Assembly: GCA_050247515.1 (NCBI GenBank)
Contig: JBFWUB010000018.1
Coordinates: 1 to 64,000, forward strand
Direction of reading: 5' to 3'
Length of the DNA: 64,000 nt
DNA from: RAM1 sp050247515
GTDB lineage: Bacteria > Pseudomonadota > Gammaproteobacteria > Burkholderiales > Burkholderiaceae_C
This document shows positions 34,675 to 43,626 of the stretch, piece after piece. A model generated the notes under the pieces. It worked only from the letters and a program-made list of their open reading frames with translations. It did no database searches and was not told the origin of the DNA. Made by a program: the position numbers and the translations under genes. Position 1 is the first letter of the stretch. The number at the start of each line of letters is the position of its first letter.

Positions 34675-35895
34675 ATGAATCCCCTGCTCTCACGCCTGCA
34701 GCCCTACCCCTTCGAGCGGCTGCGGCAATTGTTCGCGGGCGTCACGCCCAACCCGGCCCTGCGGCCCATCAGTCTGGGCATCGGCGAGCCCAAGCACCCC
34801 ACCCCTGAATTCATCAAGCAAAAGCTCACCGCCGCGCTGTACGAGCCGGCCACCGACCTCGCGGCCTACCCGCCCACGGCCGGCACACCTCTTTTGCGGG
34901 AAGCCTTCACAGGCTGGTTGCAGCGGCGCTACGGCCTGAAACTGGACCCTGCCACGCAGGTGCTGCCGGTCAACGGATCGCGCGAGGCGCTGTTTGCGTT
35001 CGCGCAGACGGTCATTGACCCTGCCCGCGAGGCGGTTGTTGTCTGCCCCAACCCGTTCTATCAGATCTACGAAGGCGCGGCCCTGCTTGCCGGGGCTGAG
35101 CCCTTTTACGCGCCCAGCGACCCCGCGCGCAACTTCGCCATCGACTGGGACAGCGTGCCCGATGCCGTGTGGCAGCGCACGCAACTGGTGTTTGTCTGCT
35201 CACCCGGCAATCCCACGGGCGCGGTCATGCCGCTGGCCGAGTGGGAAAAGCTCTTTGCCCTGAGCGACCGGCACGGCTTTGTGATTGCCAGCGACGAGTG
35301 TTACAGCGAGATCTATTTCCGCGACGAACCCCCGCTGGGCGGGCTGGAAGCCGCAGCGAAGCTGGGCCGCACAGACTTCACGCGCCTGGTGTCGTTTACC
35401 AGCCTGTCCAAGCGCAGCAATGTGCCGGGCCTGCGCAGCGGTTTTGTGGCTGGCGACGCGGCGCTGATGAAAGCCTTCCTGCTGTACCGCACCTACCATG
35501 GCAGCGCCATGGCGCCGCCGGTACAAGCCGCCAGCATCGCGGCGTGGGGGGACGAACAGCACGTGATCGACAACCGGGCCCAGTACCGCGCCAAGTTCGC
35601 GCAGGTCACACCGGTACTGGGCAGCGTGCTGGACGTCGCCCTGCCCGACGCGGGCTTTTATTTGTGGGCAGCGGTACCCAGGAGCAGCACAGGCGCTGCG
35701 GGCTCCGATACCGACTTCGCCCGCGACCTGCTGGCTCAATACAATGTCACCGTGTTGCCCGGCAGCTACCTGGCCCGCGAGGCCGGCGGAACCAATCCCG
35801 GCGCCGGGCGCATCCGCATGGCCCTGGTGGCCGAAACGGCGGAATGCCTGGAAGCCGCGCAACGCATCGTCCAATTTGTCCAATCGAGAACCTGA
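34675..35895 (+). CDS. dapC: Succinyldiaminopimelate transaminase DapC
   Basis: A 406-residue fold-type I PLP aminotransferase. It shows P-I-S-L-G-I-G-E-P-K-H near residue 31, N-G-S-R-E-A near 101, C-S-P-G-N-P-T-G near 178 and the PLP-binding Lys in S-F-T-S-L-S-K-R-S-N near 245. It is the type that makes N-succinyl-LL-2,6-diaminopimelate in the succinylase lysine/peptidoglycan pathway. The assignment to DapC rather than another class I aminotransferase rests on dapD (7 bp) and dapE downstream. Confidence 0.92.
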   Translation: MNPLLSRLQPYPFERLRQLFAGVTPNPALRPISLGIGEPKHPTPEFIKQKLTAALYEPATDLAAYPPTAGTPLLREAFTGWLQRRYGLKLDPATQVLPVNGSREALFAFAQTVIDPAREAVVVCPNPFYQIYEGAALLAGAEPFYAPSDPARNFAIDWDSVPDAVWQRTQLVFVCSPGNPTGAVMPLAEWEKLFALSDRHGFVIASDECYSEIYFRDEPPLGGLEAAAKLGRTDFTRLVSFTSLSKRSNVPGLRSGFVAGDAALMKAFLLYRTYHGSAMAPPVQAASIAAWGDEQHVIDNRAQYRAKFAQVTPVLGSVLDVALPDAGFYLWAAVPRSSTGAAGSDTDFARDLLAQYNVTVLPGSYLAREAGGTNPGAGRIRMALVAETAECLEAAQRIVQFVQSRT

Positions 35896-35902
35896 GAATC
35901 CA

Positions 35903-36727
35903 ATGAGCGAACAACTGCAGCAGATCATCGACGCCGCGTGGGAAGACCGCGCCAGCATCTCGGCCAAATCGGCCCCCAAAGAGGTGGCGGATGCCGTCGA
36001 GCATGTGATCGCCGAGCTCAATACCGGCAAGCTGCGCGTGGCCACCCGCCAGGCCGTGGGCCAGTGGACGGTGCACCAGTGGATCAAGAAGGCCGTGCTG
36101 CTGAGCTTTCGCCTGAAGGACAACGCCGTCGTCAAGGCCGGCGACCTGGGCTTTTACGACAAGGTGCAGACCAAATTTGCCAATCTTTCGGCCGATGAAA
36201 TGGCCGCCACGGGCGTGCGCGTGGTGCCCCCGGCCGTCGCCCGGCGTGGCAGCTACATCGCCAAAGGCGCGATCCTGATGCCCAGCTACGTGAACATCGG
36301 TGCCTATGTGGACGAAGGCACCATGGTCGATACCTGGGCCACCGTGGGCAGCTGCGCGCAGGTGGGCAAGAACGTGCATCTGTCCGGCGGCGTGGGCCTG
36401 GGCGGGGTGCTGGAGCCTCTGCAGGCCAACCCGACCATCATCGAGGACAACTGCTTCATTGGCGCCCGTTCGGAGGTGGTTGAAGGCGTGATCGTCGAGG
36501 AAAACTCGGTGATCTCCATGGGCGTGTACATCGGCCAGAGCACCAAGATCTACGACCGCGCCACCGGCACGGTGAGCTATGGCCGCATCCCGGCCGGCTC
36601 GGTGGTGGTGTCGGGCAACCTGCCCAGCGCCGACGGCAAATACAGCCTGTACTGCGCGGTAATCGTCAAGCGGGTGGACGCGCAAACGCGCGCCAAGACC
36701 AGCCTGAACGACCTGCTGCGCGACTGA
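35903..36727 (+). CDS. dapD: Tetrahydrodipicolinate N-succinyltransferase DapD
   Basis: A 274-residue enzyme that succinylates tetrahydrodipicolinate with succinyl-CoA, the step before DapC. An N-terminal helical domain (1-95, with V-G-Q-W-T-V-H-Q-W-I-K-K-A-V-L-L-S-F) precedes a left-handed beta-helix of hexapeptide repeats (about 100-240; P-S-Y-V-N-I-G-A-Y-V, V-G-S-C-A-Q-V-G, N-C-F-I-G-A-R-S-E-V-V-E-G). The length is standard (274). The start follows the dapC stop by 7 bp. Confidence 0.97.
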   Translation: MSEQLQQIIDAAWEDRASISAKSAPKEVADAVEHVIAELNTGKLRVATRQAVGQWTVHQWIKKAVLLSFRLKDNAVVKAGDLGFYDKVQTKFANLSADEMAATGVRVVPPAVARRGSYIAKGAILMPSYVNIGAYVDEGTMVDTWATVGSCAQVGKNVHLSGGVGLGGVLEPLQANPTIIEDNCFIGARSEVVEGVIVEENSVISMGVYIGQSTKIYDRATGTVSYGRIPAGSVVVSGNLPSADGKYSLYCAVIVKRVDAQTRAKTSLNDLLRD

Positions 36728-36756
36728 TCCTTTAAAAAAAAGAACGGAAGACCGAC

Positions 36757-37902
36757 ATGTCAACCATGGAACGCATCCTTCGCCTGATGGGCGAAAAGAA
36801 GGCCTCTGACGTGTACCTGTCGGCCCATGCGCCGGCGCTGATCAAGATCAACGGCCAGTGCATCCCGATCAACAACCAGCTGCTGCCGCCCGAAGCCACC
36901 AAAAACCTGCTGGCCGAGGTGCTGCCGGCCAAACGCATCGAGGAACTGGAAGCAACCGGCGAGCTGAACATGGCGCAGGCCATTGAGGGCGTGGGCAACT
37001 TCCGCTTCAGCGCCATGCGCCAGCGCGGCAGCTACGCCGCGGTGATCCGCTTCATCAGCACTGACATCCCGCCGCTGCATTCGCTGGGTGTGCCCGACAT
37101 CCTGGCTGACCTCATCATGGAAAAGCGCGGCCTGCTGCTGATGGTGGGCTCCACCGGCGCCGGCAAGAGCACCACGCTGGCCGCCATGATGGATTCGCGC
37201 AACGAACGTGTCACCGGCCACATCCTGACGATTGAAGACCCGGTGGAGTTCCTGTTCAAGAACAAGAAGTCCGTGGTCAACCAGCGCGAGGTTGGCACCG
37301 ACACCGAAAGCATGCAGGTCGCGCTGAAAAACGCGCTGCGCCAGGCGCCCGACGTGATCCTGGTGGGTGAGATCCGCGACCGCGAAACCATGTCGGCCGC
37401 CATTGCCTATGCGCAGTCGGGCCACCTGTGCCTGGCCACCATGCACGCCAACAACAGCTACCAGGCGCTCAACCGCATCCTGAGCTTCTACCCGGTAGAG
37501 GTGCGCCCCACCATGCTGGGCGATCTGGCCGCCGCGCTGAAAGCCGTGGTGTCGCAGCGCCTGCTGCGCACCGTGCACGGCGGCCGTACGCCGGCGGTGG
37601 AGGTCATGCTCAACACCAAGCTGGTGTCCGAGTTCATTGAAAAAGGCGATTTCTCCAGCGTCAAGGAAGCGATGGAAAAGTCCATGGCTGAAGGCTCGCA
37701 GACCTTTGAGCAGGACATCGCCCGCCTGATCATCGAGGGCATCGTGGACAAGAAGGAAGGCATTGCTCATGCCGACTCACCCACCAACCTGCAGTGGCGC
37801 CTGCAAAACGACTTCGCCAGCAAGACCAAGGTAGCCGAGCCCGAGGAAGATGTGGATGACGAGCCGTCGTTCACCGAGATAACGCTCGACGTGAAACACT
37901 GA
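36757..37902 (+). CDS. pilU: Type IV pilus retraction ATPase PilU
   Basis: A 381-residue secretion-type hexameric ATPase. Walker A G-S-T-G-A-G-K-S-T-T is near residue 130, the Asp box I-E-D-P-V-E-F near 163, Walker B I-L-V-G-E-I-R-D near 206 and the His box L-A-T-M-H-A-N-N near 228. An acidic C-terminal tail (D-V-D-D-E-P-S) is typical of PilU rather than PilT. It powers pilus retraction with PilT at the inner membrane. Its position between dapD and dapE is odd for a pilus gene; it overlaps the dapE start by 1 bp (TGATG), so it is co-translated with lysine-pathway genes. Confidence 0.92.
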   Translation: MSTMERILRLMGEKKASDVYLSAHAPALIKINGQCIPINNQLLPPEATKNLLAEVLPAKRIEELEATGELNMAQAIEGVGNFRFSAMRQRGSYAAVIRFISTDIPPLHSLGVPDILADLIMEKRGLLLMVGSTGAGKSTTLAAMMDSRNERVTGHILTIEDPVEFLFKNKKSVVNQREVGTDTESMQVALKNALRQAPDVILVGEIRDRETMSAAIAYAQSGHLCLATMHANNSYQALNRILSFYPVEVRPTMLGDLAAALKAVVSQRLLRTVHGGRTPAVEVMLNTKLVSEFIEKGDFSSVKEAMEKSMAEGSQTFEQDIARLIIEGIVDKKEGIAHADSPTNLQWRLQNDFASKTKVAEPEEDVDDEPSFTEITLDVKH

Positions 37903-39056
37903 TGTCGCGCACGCTTCACCTGGCCGAACAACTGATCTCGTGCCCTTCCGTCACGCCTGCAGATGGTGGGTGCCAGCAGATCATTGCGCAGCGGCTGGCG
38001 CCGCTGGGCTTTGTCTGCGAGACGATTGAAAGCGGGCACTACAGCTTCAGGGTGACCAACCTCTGGGCCAAGCGCCAGTCCAGCCGTGCCGGCGCCAAAA
38101 CCATTGCCTTTGCCGGCCACACCGACGTGGTGCCCACCGGCCCGCTGGACCAATGGAGCAGCGACCCGTTCACCCCCACCCACCGCGACGGCAAGCTGTA
38201 TGGCCGCGGCGCGTCGGACATGAAGACATCGCTGGCGGCCTTTGTCGTGGCGATTGAAGAATTCCTGGCGGCCCAGCCCGACCCCGCGCTGTCCATCGCC
38301 CTGCTGTTGACCAGCGACGAGGAAGGCCCGGCCACCGACGGCACCGTGGTGGTGTGCAACGCGCTCAAGGCGCGTGGCGACGCACCGGATTACTGCATCG
38401 TCGGCGAGCCGACGTCGGTGCAGCGCACCGGCGACATGATCAAGAACGGCCGGCGCGGCACCATGAGCGGCAAGCTCACGGTCAAAGGCATCCAGGGCCA
38501 CATCGCCTACCCGCAGCTGGCACGCAACCCCATCCACCAGGTCGCACCGGCGCTGGCGGTGCTGGTCGCCACCGAATGGGACAAGGGCAATGAATTTTTT
38601 CCGCCCACCAGCTGGCAGGTGAGCAACATCCATGGCGGCACCGGCGCCAGCAACATCATCCCCGGCGCGGTGGTGGTTGACTTCAACTTCCGGTTTTCCA
38701 CCGAATCGACGCCTGAGGGTCTGCAGCAGCGCGTGAAGGCCGTGCTGGACGCCCACGCGCTGGACTACGACCTGGCCTGGACGGTCGGCGGCCTGCCGTT
38801 TCTGACAACGCCCGGCGAGCTGGTCGGTGCCGTGCAGGCGGCCATCCGGGCCGAAACCGGCATCGAGACCGAGCTGTCCACCACCGGCGGCACCAGCGAC
38901 GGCCGCTTCATCGCACAGATCTGCCCCCAGGTGATCGAATGCGGGCCGACCAATGCCACGATCCACAAGATCGACGAGCACCTGCCGGTGGCCGACATCG
39001 AACCGCTGAAAAACATCTACCGGCGCACGCTGGACAACCTGAACGCCGCGCAGTGA
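37902..39056 (+). CDS. dapE: Succinyl-diaminopimelate desuccinylase DapE
   Basis: A 384-residue M20 metallopeptidase-like hydrolase that removes succinate to yield LL-diaminopimelate. Zinc ligands and motifs: F-A-G-H-T-D-V-V-P-T-G near residue 70, G-R-G-A-S-D-M-K near 104, S-D-E-E-G-P-A near 138 and S-G/T-G-G-T-S-D-G-R-F near 327. A dimerisation domain occupies about 185-295. The length is slightly above the 375 usual. Its stop overlaps the GTG start of prmB by 4 bp (GTGA). Confidence 0.97.
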   Translation: MSRTLHLAEQLISCPSVTPADGGCQQIIAQRLAPLGFVCETIESGHYSFRVTNLWAKRQSSRAGAKTIAFAGHTDVVPTGPLDQWSSDPFTPTHRDGKLYGRGASDMKTSLAAFVVAIEEFLAAQPDPALSIALLLTSDEEGPATDGTVVVCNALKARGDAPDYCIVGEPTSVQRTGDMIKNGRRGTMSGKLTVKGIQGHIAYPQLARNPIHQVAPALAVLVATEWDKGNEFFPPTSWQVSNIHGGTGASNIIPGAVVVDFNFRFSTESTPEGLQQRVKAVLDAHALDYDLAWTVGGLPFLTTPGELVGAVQAAIRAETGIETELSTTGGTSDGRFIAQICPQVIECGPTNATIHKIDEHLPVADIEPLKNIYRRTLDNLNAAQ

Positions 39057-39931
39057 ACGTCCTGGCGTTGATCGAAGCGGGGGCGCGGCAGCTGACCGAC
39101 GCCGGCGTGGCCTTTGGCCATGGCACGACCAATGCATTTGACGAATCGGCCTGGCTGGTGCTGTGGAAGCTGGGCCTGCCGCTGGACGACCTGGACGGCG
39201 TCGCGGAGCAATCCGTCACTGCGCAGCAGGTGCAGGCCGTGACAGACCTGCTGGCCCAGCGCATTGCCACCCGCAAGCCTGCTGCCTACCTGACGCAGGA
39301 AGCCTGGCTGCAGGGCGTGCCGTTTTACGTGGACGAACGCGCCATCGTGCCGCGCAGCTTTATTGCCGAGCTGCTGGCCGACCCGGACCTGGGCGACAGC
39401 CTGGACAGCTGGTTGGCGCCCGACACCCGCCGCGTGCTGGACCTGTGCACCGGCAACGGCAGCCTGGCCGTGCTGGCCGCCATGGTGTACCCCGACGTGG
39501 CGGTGGACGCCGCCGACATCAGCGCCGATGCGCTGGCCGTGGCACGCATCAATGTGGGCCGCCATGGACTGCAGGACCGCATCACCCTGCTGACCTCTGA
39601 CGGCCTGGCGGGCGTGCGCGGGCCCTACGACCTGATCCTGTGCAACCCGCCCTACGTCAACGCCGCCAGCATGGCCGCCCTGCCCGCCGAATACCTGGCC
39701 GAGCCCGACCTCGCCCTGGCCGGTGGCACCGACGGCATGGACTTTGTGCGCCGCCTGCTGCGCGACGCCCCGGCGCACATGACGCCCCACGGCGTGCTGG
39801 TGCTGGAGATCGGCAACGAACGCGCCCACTTTGAAGCCGCCTTCCCCGCCCTGGAGCCCGTGTGGCTGGACACCAGCGCGGGCGAAGACCAGGTGCTGCT
39901 GCTCACGCGCGAGGCCCTGGCAGCCCCCTGA
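39053..39931 (+). CDS. prmB: Ribosomal protein uL3 N5-glutamine methyltransferase PrmB
   Basis: A 292-residue methyltransferase of the HemK family, starting with GTG in the GTGA overlap with dapE. Motif I is D-L-C-T-G-N-G-S-L-A near residue 127 and the catalytic N-P-P-Y motif near 198, which binds the target Gln amide. The preceding V-P-R-S-F-I-A-E-L (rather than the I-P-R-P-E-T form of PrmC) points to PrmB, which methylates ribosomal protein L3. Its N-terminal helical domain (1-90) fits as well. Confidence 0.9.
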   Translation: MNVLALIEAGARQLTDAGVAFGHGTTNAFDESAWLVLWKLGLPLDDLDGVAEQSVTAQQVQAVTDLLAQRIATRKPAAYLTQEAWLQGVPFYVDERAIVPRSFIAELLADPDLGDSLDSWLAPDTRRVLDLCTGNGSLAVLAAMVYPDVAVDAADISADALAVARINVGRHGLQDRITLLTSDGLAGVRGPYDLILCNPPYVNAASMAALPAEYLAEPDLALAGGTDGMDFVRRLLRDAPAHMTPHGVLVLEIGNERAHFEAAFPALEPVWLDTSAGEDQVLLLTREALAAP

Positions 39932-39981
39932 CGACGCGCACAGGGGATAATCCGGGGTTACCCTTTGCCCCGGCCACCCCC

Positions 39982-41100
39982 ATGAGCTCTTCCATCCCCG
40001 GCACGCCCCTGACCTACGACCAGGCCGGCGTCAACTACGACCTGATCGACCCCCTGAAAATCGCGGCCCAGCGCGCAGCCGCCGCCACCGGCGCCCATCT
40101 GGTCGGCCACGGCTTCAGCGAAGTGGCCGCGTCGCGCGGTGAATCAGCCTATGTGGTGGACGTGGGCTCCATGTACCTGGCCTCCATCGTCGAATGCCTG
40201 GGCACCAAAACCCTGGTGGCCGACGAGATGGCCAGGCTGACAGGCAAAAGCTATTACGACGGCATTGCGCAAGACACGATTGCCATGGCCGTCAACGACC
40301 TGATCACCGTGGGTGCCACGCCGCTGGTGGTACAGGCCTACTGGGCTGCGGGCGGGTCCGACTGGTTCGGCGACGCCGCGCGCTCGCAGGCGCTGGTGTC
40401 GGGCTGGAAGAAGGCCTGCGACATCTGCCGCGTGGCCTGGGGCGGCGGCGAGACGCCCGCGCTGGCCGGCATCGTGGCCGACGGCCGGGTGGACCTGGCG
40501 GCGTCATGCACCGGCATCGTCAGTCCCAAGAGCCGGCTGTCGCTGGGCGACAAGCTGGGCGCGGGCGACGCCATTGTGTTCCTGGCGGCCAGCGGCATCC
40601 ATGCCAACGGCCTGTCGCTGGCGCGCAAGCTGGCCGAACGGCTGCCCCAGGGTTACCTCACCGACATCGGTAACGGCCAAAGCTATGGCGATGCCCTGCT
40701 CGCCCCCACGGCCCTGTATTCCCCAGTGACCGAGGCGCTGGCCGCCGCCGGCATCGTGCCGCACTACAGCGCCAACGTCACCGGCCACGGCTGGCGCAAG
40801 CTGATGCGCCACCCCAAGGCCCTGACCTACCGCATCATCGCCGTACCCCCCAAGACAGCCGTGCTGGATTTCATGCAGCGCGAATGCCAGCTGGACGACC
40901 ATGAAGCCTATGGCACGCTGAACATGGGCGCAGGCTTTGCGCTGTACCTGGCGGCCGCCGACGCCGCCCGCGCGGTGGACATCGCCCGCAGCCTGGGTGT
41001 GGAAGCCATGATTGCCGGGCAGGTTGAAGACGGCCCCAAGCGCGTACTGATCGATCCGCTCAACGTCACCTTTAATGGCGACGAATTACAGCTGCGCTGA
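39982..41100 (+). CDS. Divergent PurM-like (AIR synthase-related) protein
   Basis: A 372-residue protein of the PurM/AIR-synthase fold. It opens like PurM (L-T-Y-D-Q-A-G-V-N-Y) and has an N-D-L-I-T-V-G-A-T-P motif near residue 110, G-G-G-E-T-P near 152, G-I-H-A-N-G-L-S-L near 203 and N-V-T-G-H-G-W near 263. The S-G-T-D-G-V-G-T-K motif expected in true PurM is replaced by V-V-D-V-G-S-M, and the chain is about 25 residues longer. I therefore call it a paralogue, perhaps with a different substrate; a true purM should exist elsewhere. A GATAAT lies 30 bp upstream. The start ATG lacks a good SD. Confidence 0.7.
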   Translation: MSSSIPGTPLTYDQAGVNYDLIDPLKIAAQRAAAATGAHLVGHGFSEVAASRGESAYVVDVGSMYLASIVECLGTKTLVADEMARLTGKSYYDGIAQDTIAMAVNDLITVGATPLVVQAYWAAGGSDWFGDAARSQALVSGWKKACDICRVAWGGGETPALAGIVADGRVDLAASCTGIVSPKSRLSLGDKLGAGDAIVFLAASGIHANGLSLARKLAERLPQGYLTDIGNGQSYGDALLAPTALYSPVTEALAAAGIVPHYSANVTGHGWRKLMRHPKALTYRIIAVPPKTAVLDFMQRECQLDDHEAYGTLNMGAGFALYLAAADAARAVDIARSLGVEAMIAGQVEDGPKRVLIDPLNVTFNGDELQLR

Positions 41101-41115
41101 ACGAGAACCCCTGTT

Positions 41116-43053
41116 TTGATCACTCTCAAGAACGTCATCCTGCGCCGCAGCGCCAAAGTGCTGCTCAACGGCGCCAACGTCACCATCAACCCCGGCGAAA
41201 AGGTGGGCCTGGTGGGGCGCAACGGGGCAGGCAAATCGACCCTGTTTGCGCTGTTCAACGGCTCGCTGCATGAAGACGGCGGCGACTTTTACGTGCCGAA
41301 ACAGTGGCGCATGGCACAGGTCGCGCAGGACATGCCCGAGACCGACGAGTCCGCCACCGACTTCGTCGTGGGTGGCGACACCCGCCTGCTGGAGCTGCGC
41401 CAGAAACTGGCAGCGGTGGAAGCCGCCTACGAAGCCAACCCCGATGACGCCGAGCTGGGCATGGAACTGGCCCACGCCTACACCGACCTGGCCGACGCCG
41501 GCGAGCACGACGCCGTGCCGCGCGCGCAGGCGCTGATCCTGGGCCTGGGGTTCAAGTCCAGCGAGCTGGACGGGCCGGTCAACAGCTTCTCGGGCGGCTG
41601 GCGCATGCGGCTGCAGCTGGCGCGCGCGCTGATGTGCCCCAGCGATTTGCTGCTGCTGGACGAGCCCACCAACCACCTGGACCTGGACGCCCTGGTCTGG
41701 CTGGAATCCTGGCTGCAGAAATACGCGGGCACCATGATCGTCATCAGCCACGACCGGGAATTCCTGGACGCGGTGACCAACGTGACACTGCACATCGCCA
41801 ATGCGCAGCTCACCCGCTACGGCGGCAACTACAGCGCGTTTGAAACCCTGCGCGCCGAGCAGATGGCGCTGCAGCAGCAGGCCTATGCCAAGCAGCAGGA
41901 CAAGATCGCCCACCTGCAGAAGTTCATCGACCGCTTCAAGGCCAAGGCCAGCAAGGCCAGGCAGGCACAAAGCCGCGTCAAGGCGCTGGAGCGCATGGAA
42001 AAGGTCGCACCGCTGCTGGCCGAAGCCGAATTCACCTTCGAATTCAAGGAGCCCGGCAACATCCCCAACCCGATGCTGTCGATCACCGGCGCCAGCTTTG
42101 GCTATCAGGCTGAGGACGCCCCGCCCAAGGTCATCCTGACGGGCGTGAGCCGCACCGTGCAGGGGGGCCAGCGCATCGGCATCCTGGGTGCCAACGGCCA
42201 GGGCAAGTCCACCCTGGTCAAGACCATTGCCCGCGAAATGGGCGCGCTGGCCGGTACGGTGACCGAAGGCAAGGGCCTGAACATCGGCTACTTTGCCCAG
42301 CAGGAGCTGGACGTGCTGCGCCCGCAGGACAACCCGCTGGAGCACATGGTGCGCCTGGCACGCGAGCTGGGCAGCGCCGTGAAGGAAAGCACGGGCGAGC
42401 AGGCCCTGCGCGGCTTCCTGGGCAGCTTCAACTTCAGCGGCGACATGGTCAAGCAGCCCGTGGGCACCATGAGCGGCGGCGAAAAGGCCCGGCTGGTGCT
42501 GGCCATGATGGTCTGGCAGCGCCCCAACCTGCTGCTGCTGGACGAGCCCACCAACCACCTGGACCTGGCCACCCGCGAGGCCCTGGCCGTGGCGCTGAAC
42601 GAATTTGAAGGCACGCTGATGCTGGTGAGCCACGACCGCGCGCTGCTGCGCTCGGTGTGCGACGAATTCTGGCTGGTGGGCCGCGGCGTGGTCACCGACT
42701 TTGACGGCGACCTGGACGACTACCAGCGCTACCTGCTGGACGAAGCCAAACGCATGCGCGAAGAAGCCAGGGACGCCGCGCAGGCCCTGCTGCCCACGCC
42801 CGCCGCACCCGCACCGGCGCCGCTGCCGGGGCCACAACTCAAGCCGCTCAAACGCGAACTGGAACAGGCCGACAAACGCATGGCCCTGCTTGGCGAGGAA
42901 AAGGCCCAGCTGGAAGCACGCATGGCTACGCCGTTGAGCCCTGCGGACATCGCCCAGGCGGGCAAACGCCTGAAAGCCGTGACGGACGAACTGGCCGCGC
43001 TGGAAGAGCGCTGGCTGGAGCTGTCGGGCCAGATCGAAGCGGCGTCCGCCTGA
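41116..43053 (+). CDS. ABC-F family ATPase (YheS-like)
   Basis: A 645-residue protein with two ABC ATPase domains and no membrane part, typical of ABC-F translation factors that act at the ribosomal E site. Walker A copies are G-R-N-G-A-G-K-S-T (near 36) and G-A-N-G-Q-G-K-S-T (near 358); signatures are N-S-F-S-G-G-W and G-T-M-S-G-G-E, and both Walker B motifs read L-L-L-D-E-P-T-N-H-L-D-L. A charged linker joins them, and a coiled-coil tail follows a Pro/Ala stretch at about 550-585. It starts with TTG (M-I-T-L-K-N), the usual N-terminus for the YheS group. It follows the PurM-like gene at 15 bp. Confidence 0.92.
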   Translation: MITLKNVILRRSAKVLLNGANVTINPGEKVGLVGRNGAGKSTLFALFNGSLHEDGGDFYVPKQWRMAQVAQDMPETDESATDFVVGGDTRLLELRQKLAAVEAAYEANPDDAELGMELAHAYTDLADAGEHDAVPRAQALILGLGFKSSELDGPVNSFSGGWRMRLQLARALMCPSDLLLLDEPTNHLDLDALVWLESWLQKYAGTMIVISHDREFLDAVTNVTLHIANAQLTRYGGNYSAFETLRAEQMALQQQAYAKQQDKIAHLQKFIDRFKAKASKARQAQSRVKALERMEKVAPLLAEAEFTFEFKEPGNIPNPMLSITGASFGYQAEDAPPKVILTGVSRTVQGGQRIGILGANGQGKSTLVKTIAREMGALAGTVTEGKGLNIGYFAQQELDVLRPQDNPLEHMVRLARELGSAVKESTGEQALRGFLGSFNFSGDMVKQPVGTMSGGEKARLVLAMMVWQRPNLLLLDEPTNHLDLATREALAVALNEFEGTLMLVSHDRALLRSVCDEFWLVGRGVVTDFDGDLDDYQRYLLDEAKRMREEARDAAQALLPTPAAPAPAPLPGPQLKPLKRELEQADKRMALLGEEKAQLEARMATPLSPADIAQAGKRLKAVTDELAALEERWLELSGQIEAASA

Positions 43054-43124
43054 ATCACCCCGACTGAACCGGCGCCTCTAAAACGGCGGCCCACGGGAAC
43101 GGCCGGCGGCGCTAAAGTCGCCCC

Positions 43125-43619
43125 ATGCCTACTGCACTCCAATTGGCCGCCGGCCACCCCGAATTGATGGCGGCCGTGCGGCGCAGCCGCAAGACGTTGA
43201 ACCGCCGCGCGCTGGTTGGCGCCGCCGCCAGCGCCGTGCCCATCCCGGGGCTGGATTGGGCCGTGGACGCGGCGCTGCTGTCCAGACTGATCCCGGAAAT
43301 CAACGCCGAATTCGGATTGACACCGGACCAGCTGGACCGCCTGACGCCCCACAAACGCGAACGGGTCCAGAAAGCCACCGCCATGGTCGGCTCGGTACTG
43401 ATCGGCAAGTTCATCACGCGCGACCTGGTCATCAAGGCCGCACAGACCATTGGCGTGCGCCTGACGGCCAAGCAGGCCGCCAAATATGTACCGCTGGCTG
43501 GCCAGGCCGTTGCCGCCCTGGTGGGCTATGCGGCCATCCGCTACCTGGGAGAAGAGCACCTGAAGGACTGCGTGCAGGTGGCCAAGGCCGTGGGGCTGCT
43601 GCCGCCGCCAGCGGCTTGA
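43125..43619 (+). CDS. Hypothetical protein with glycine/alanine-rich hydrophobic segments
   Basis: A 164-residue protein of unknown function. It begins with a basic segment (R-R-S-R-K-T-L-N-R-R) and has G-A-A-A-S-A-V-P-I-P-G-L-D-W near residue 32, then a mixed helical region, and finally A-G-Q-A-V-A-A-L-V-G-Y-A-A-I-R-Y near 128. The V-P-I-P-G motif and paired weakly hydrophobic helices recall DUF697-like proteins that sit at membranes with small GTPases, but this is only a resemblance. It is convergent with the large effector-like gene, 7 bp apart. Confidence 0.55.
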   Translation: MPTALQLAAGHPELMAAVRRSRKTLNRRALVGAAASAVPIPGLDWAVDAALLSRLIPEINAEFGLTPDQLDRLTPHKRERVQKATAMVGSVLIGKFITRDLVIKAAQTIGVRLTAKQAAKYVPLAGQAVAALVGYAAIRYLGEEHLKDCVQVAKAVGLLPPPAA

Positions 43620-43626
43620 GTCGTAG

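Noticed and set aside
39982..41100. Canonical purM
   Set aside because: The S-G-T-D-G-V-G-T-K motif is missing and the length is unusual, so only a PurM-like call is supported.
43125..43619. Third substrate of the type III-like modules
   Set aside because: It is on the opposite strand, has no adjacent chaperone start and matches the base composition of the housekeeping genes.
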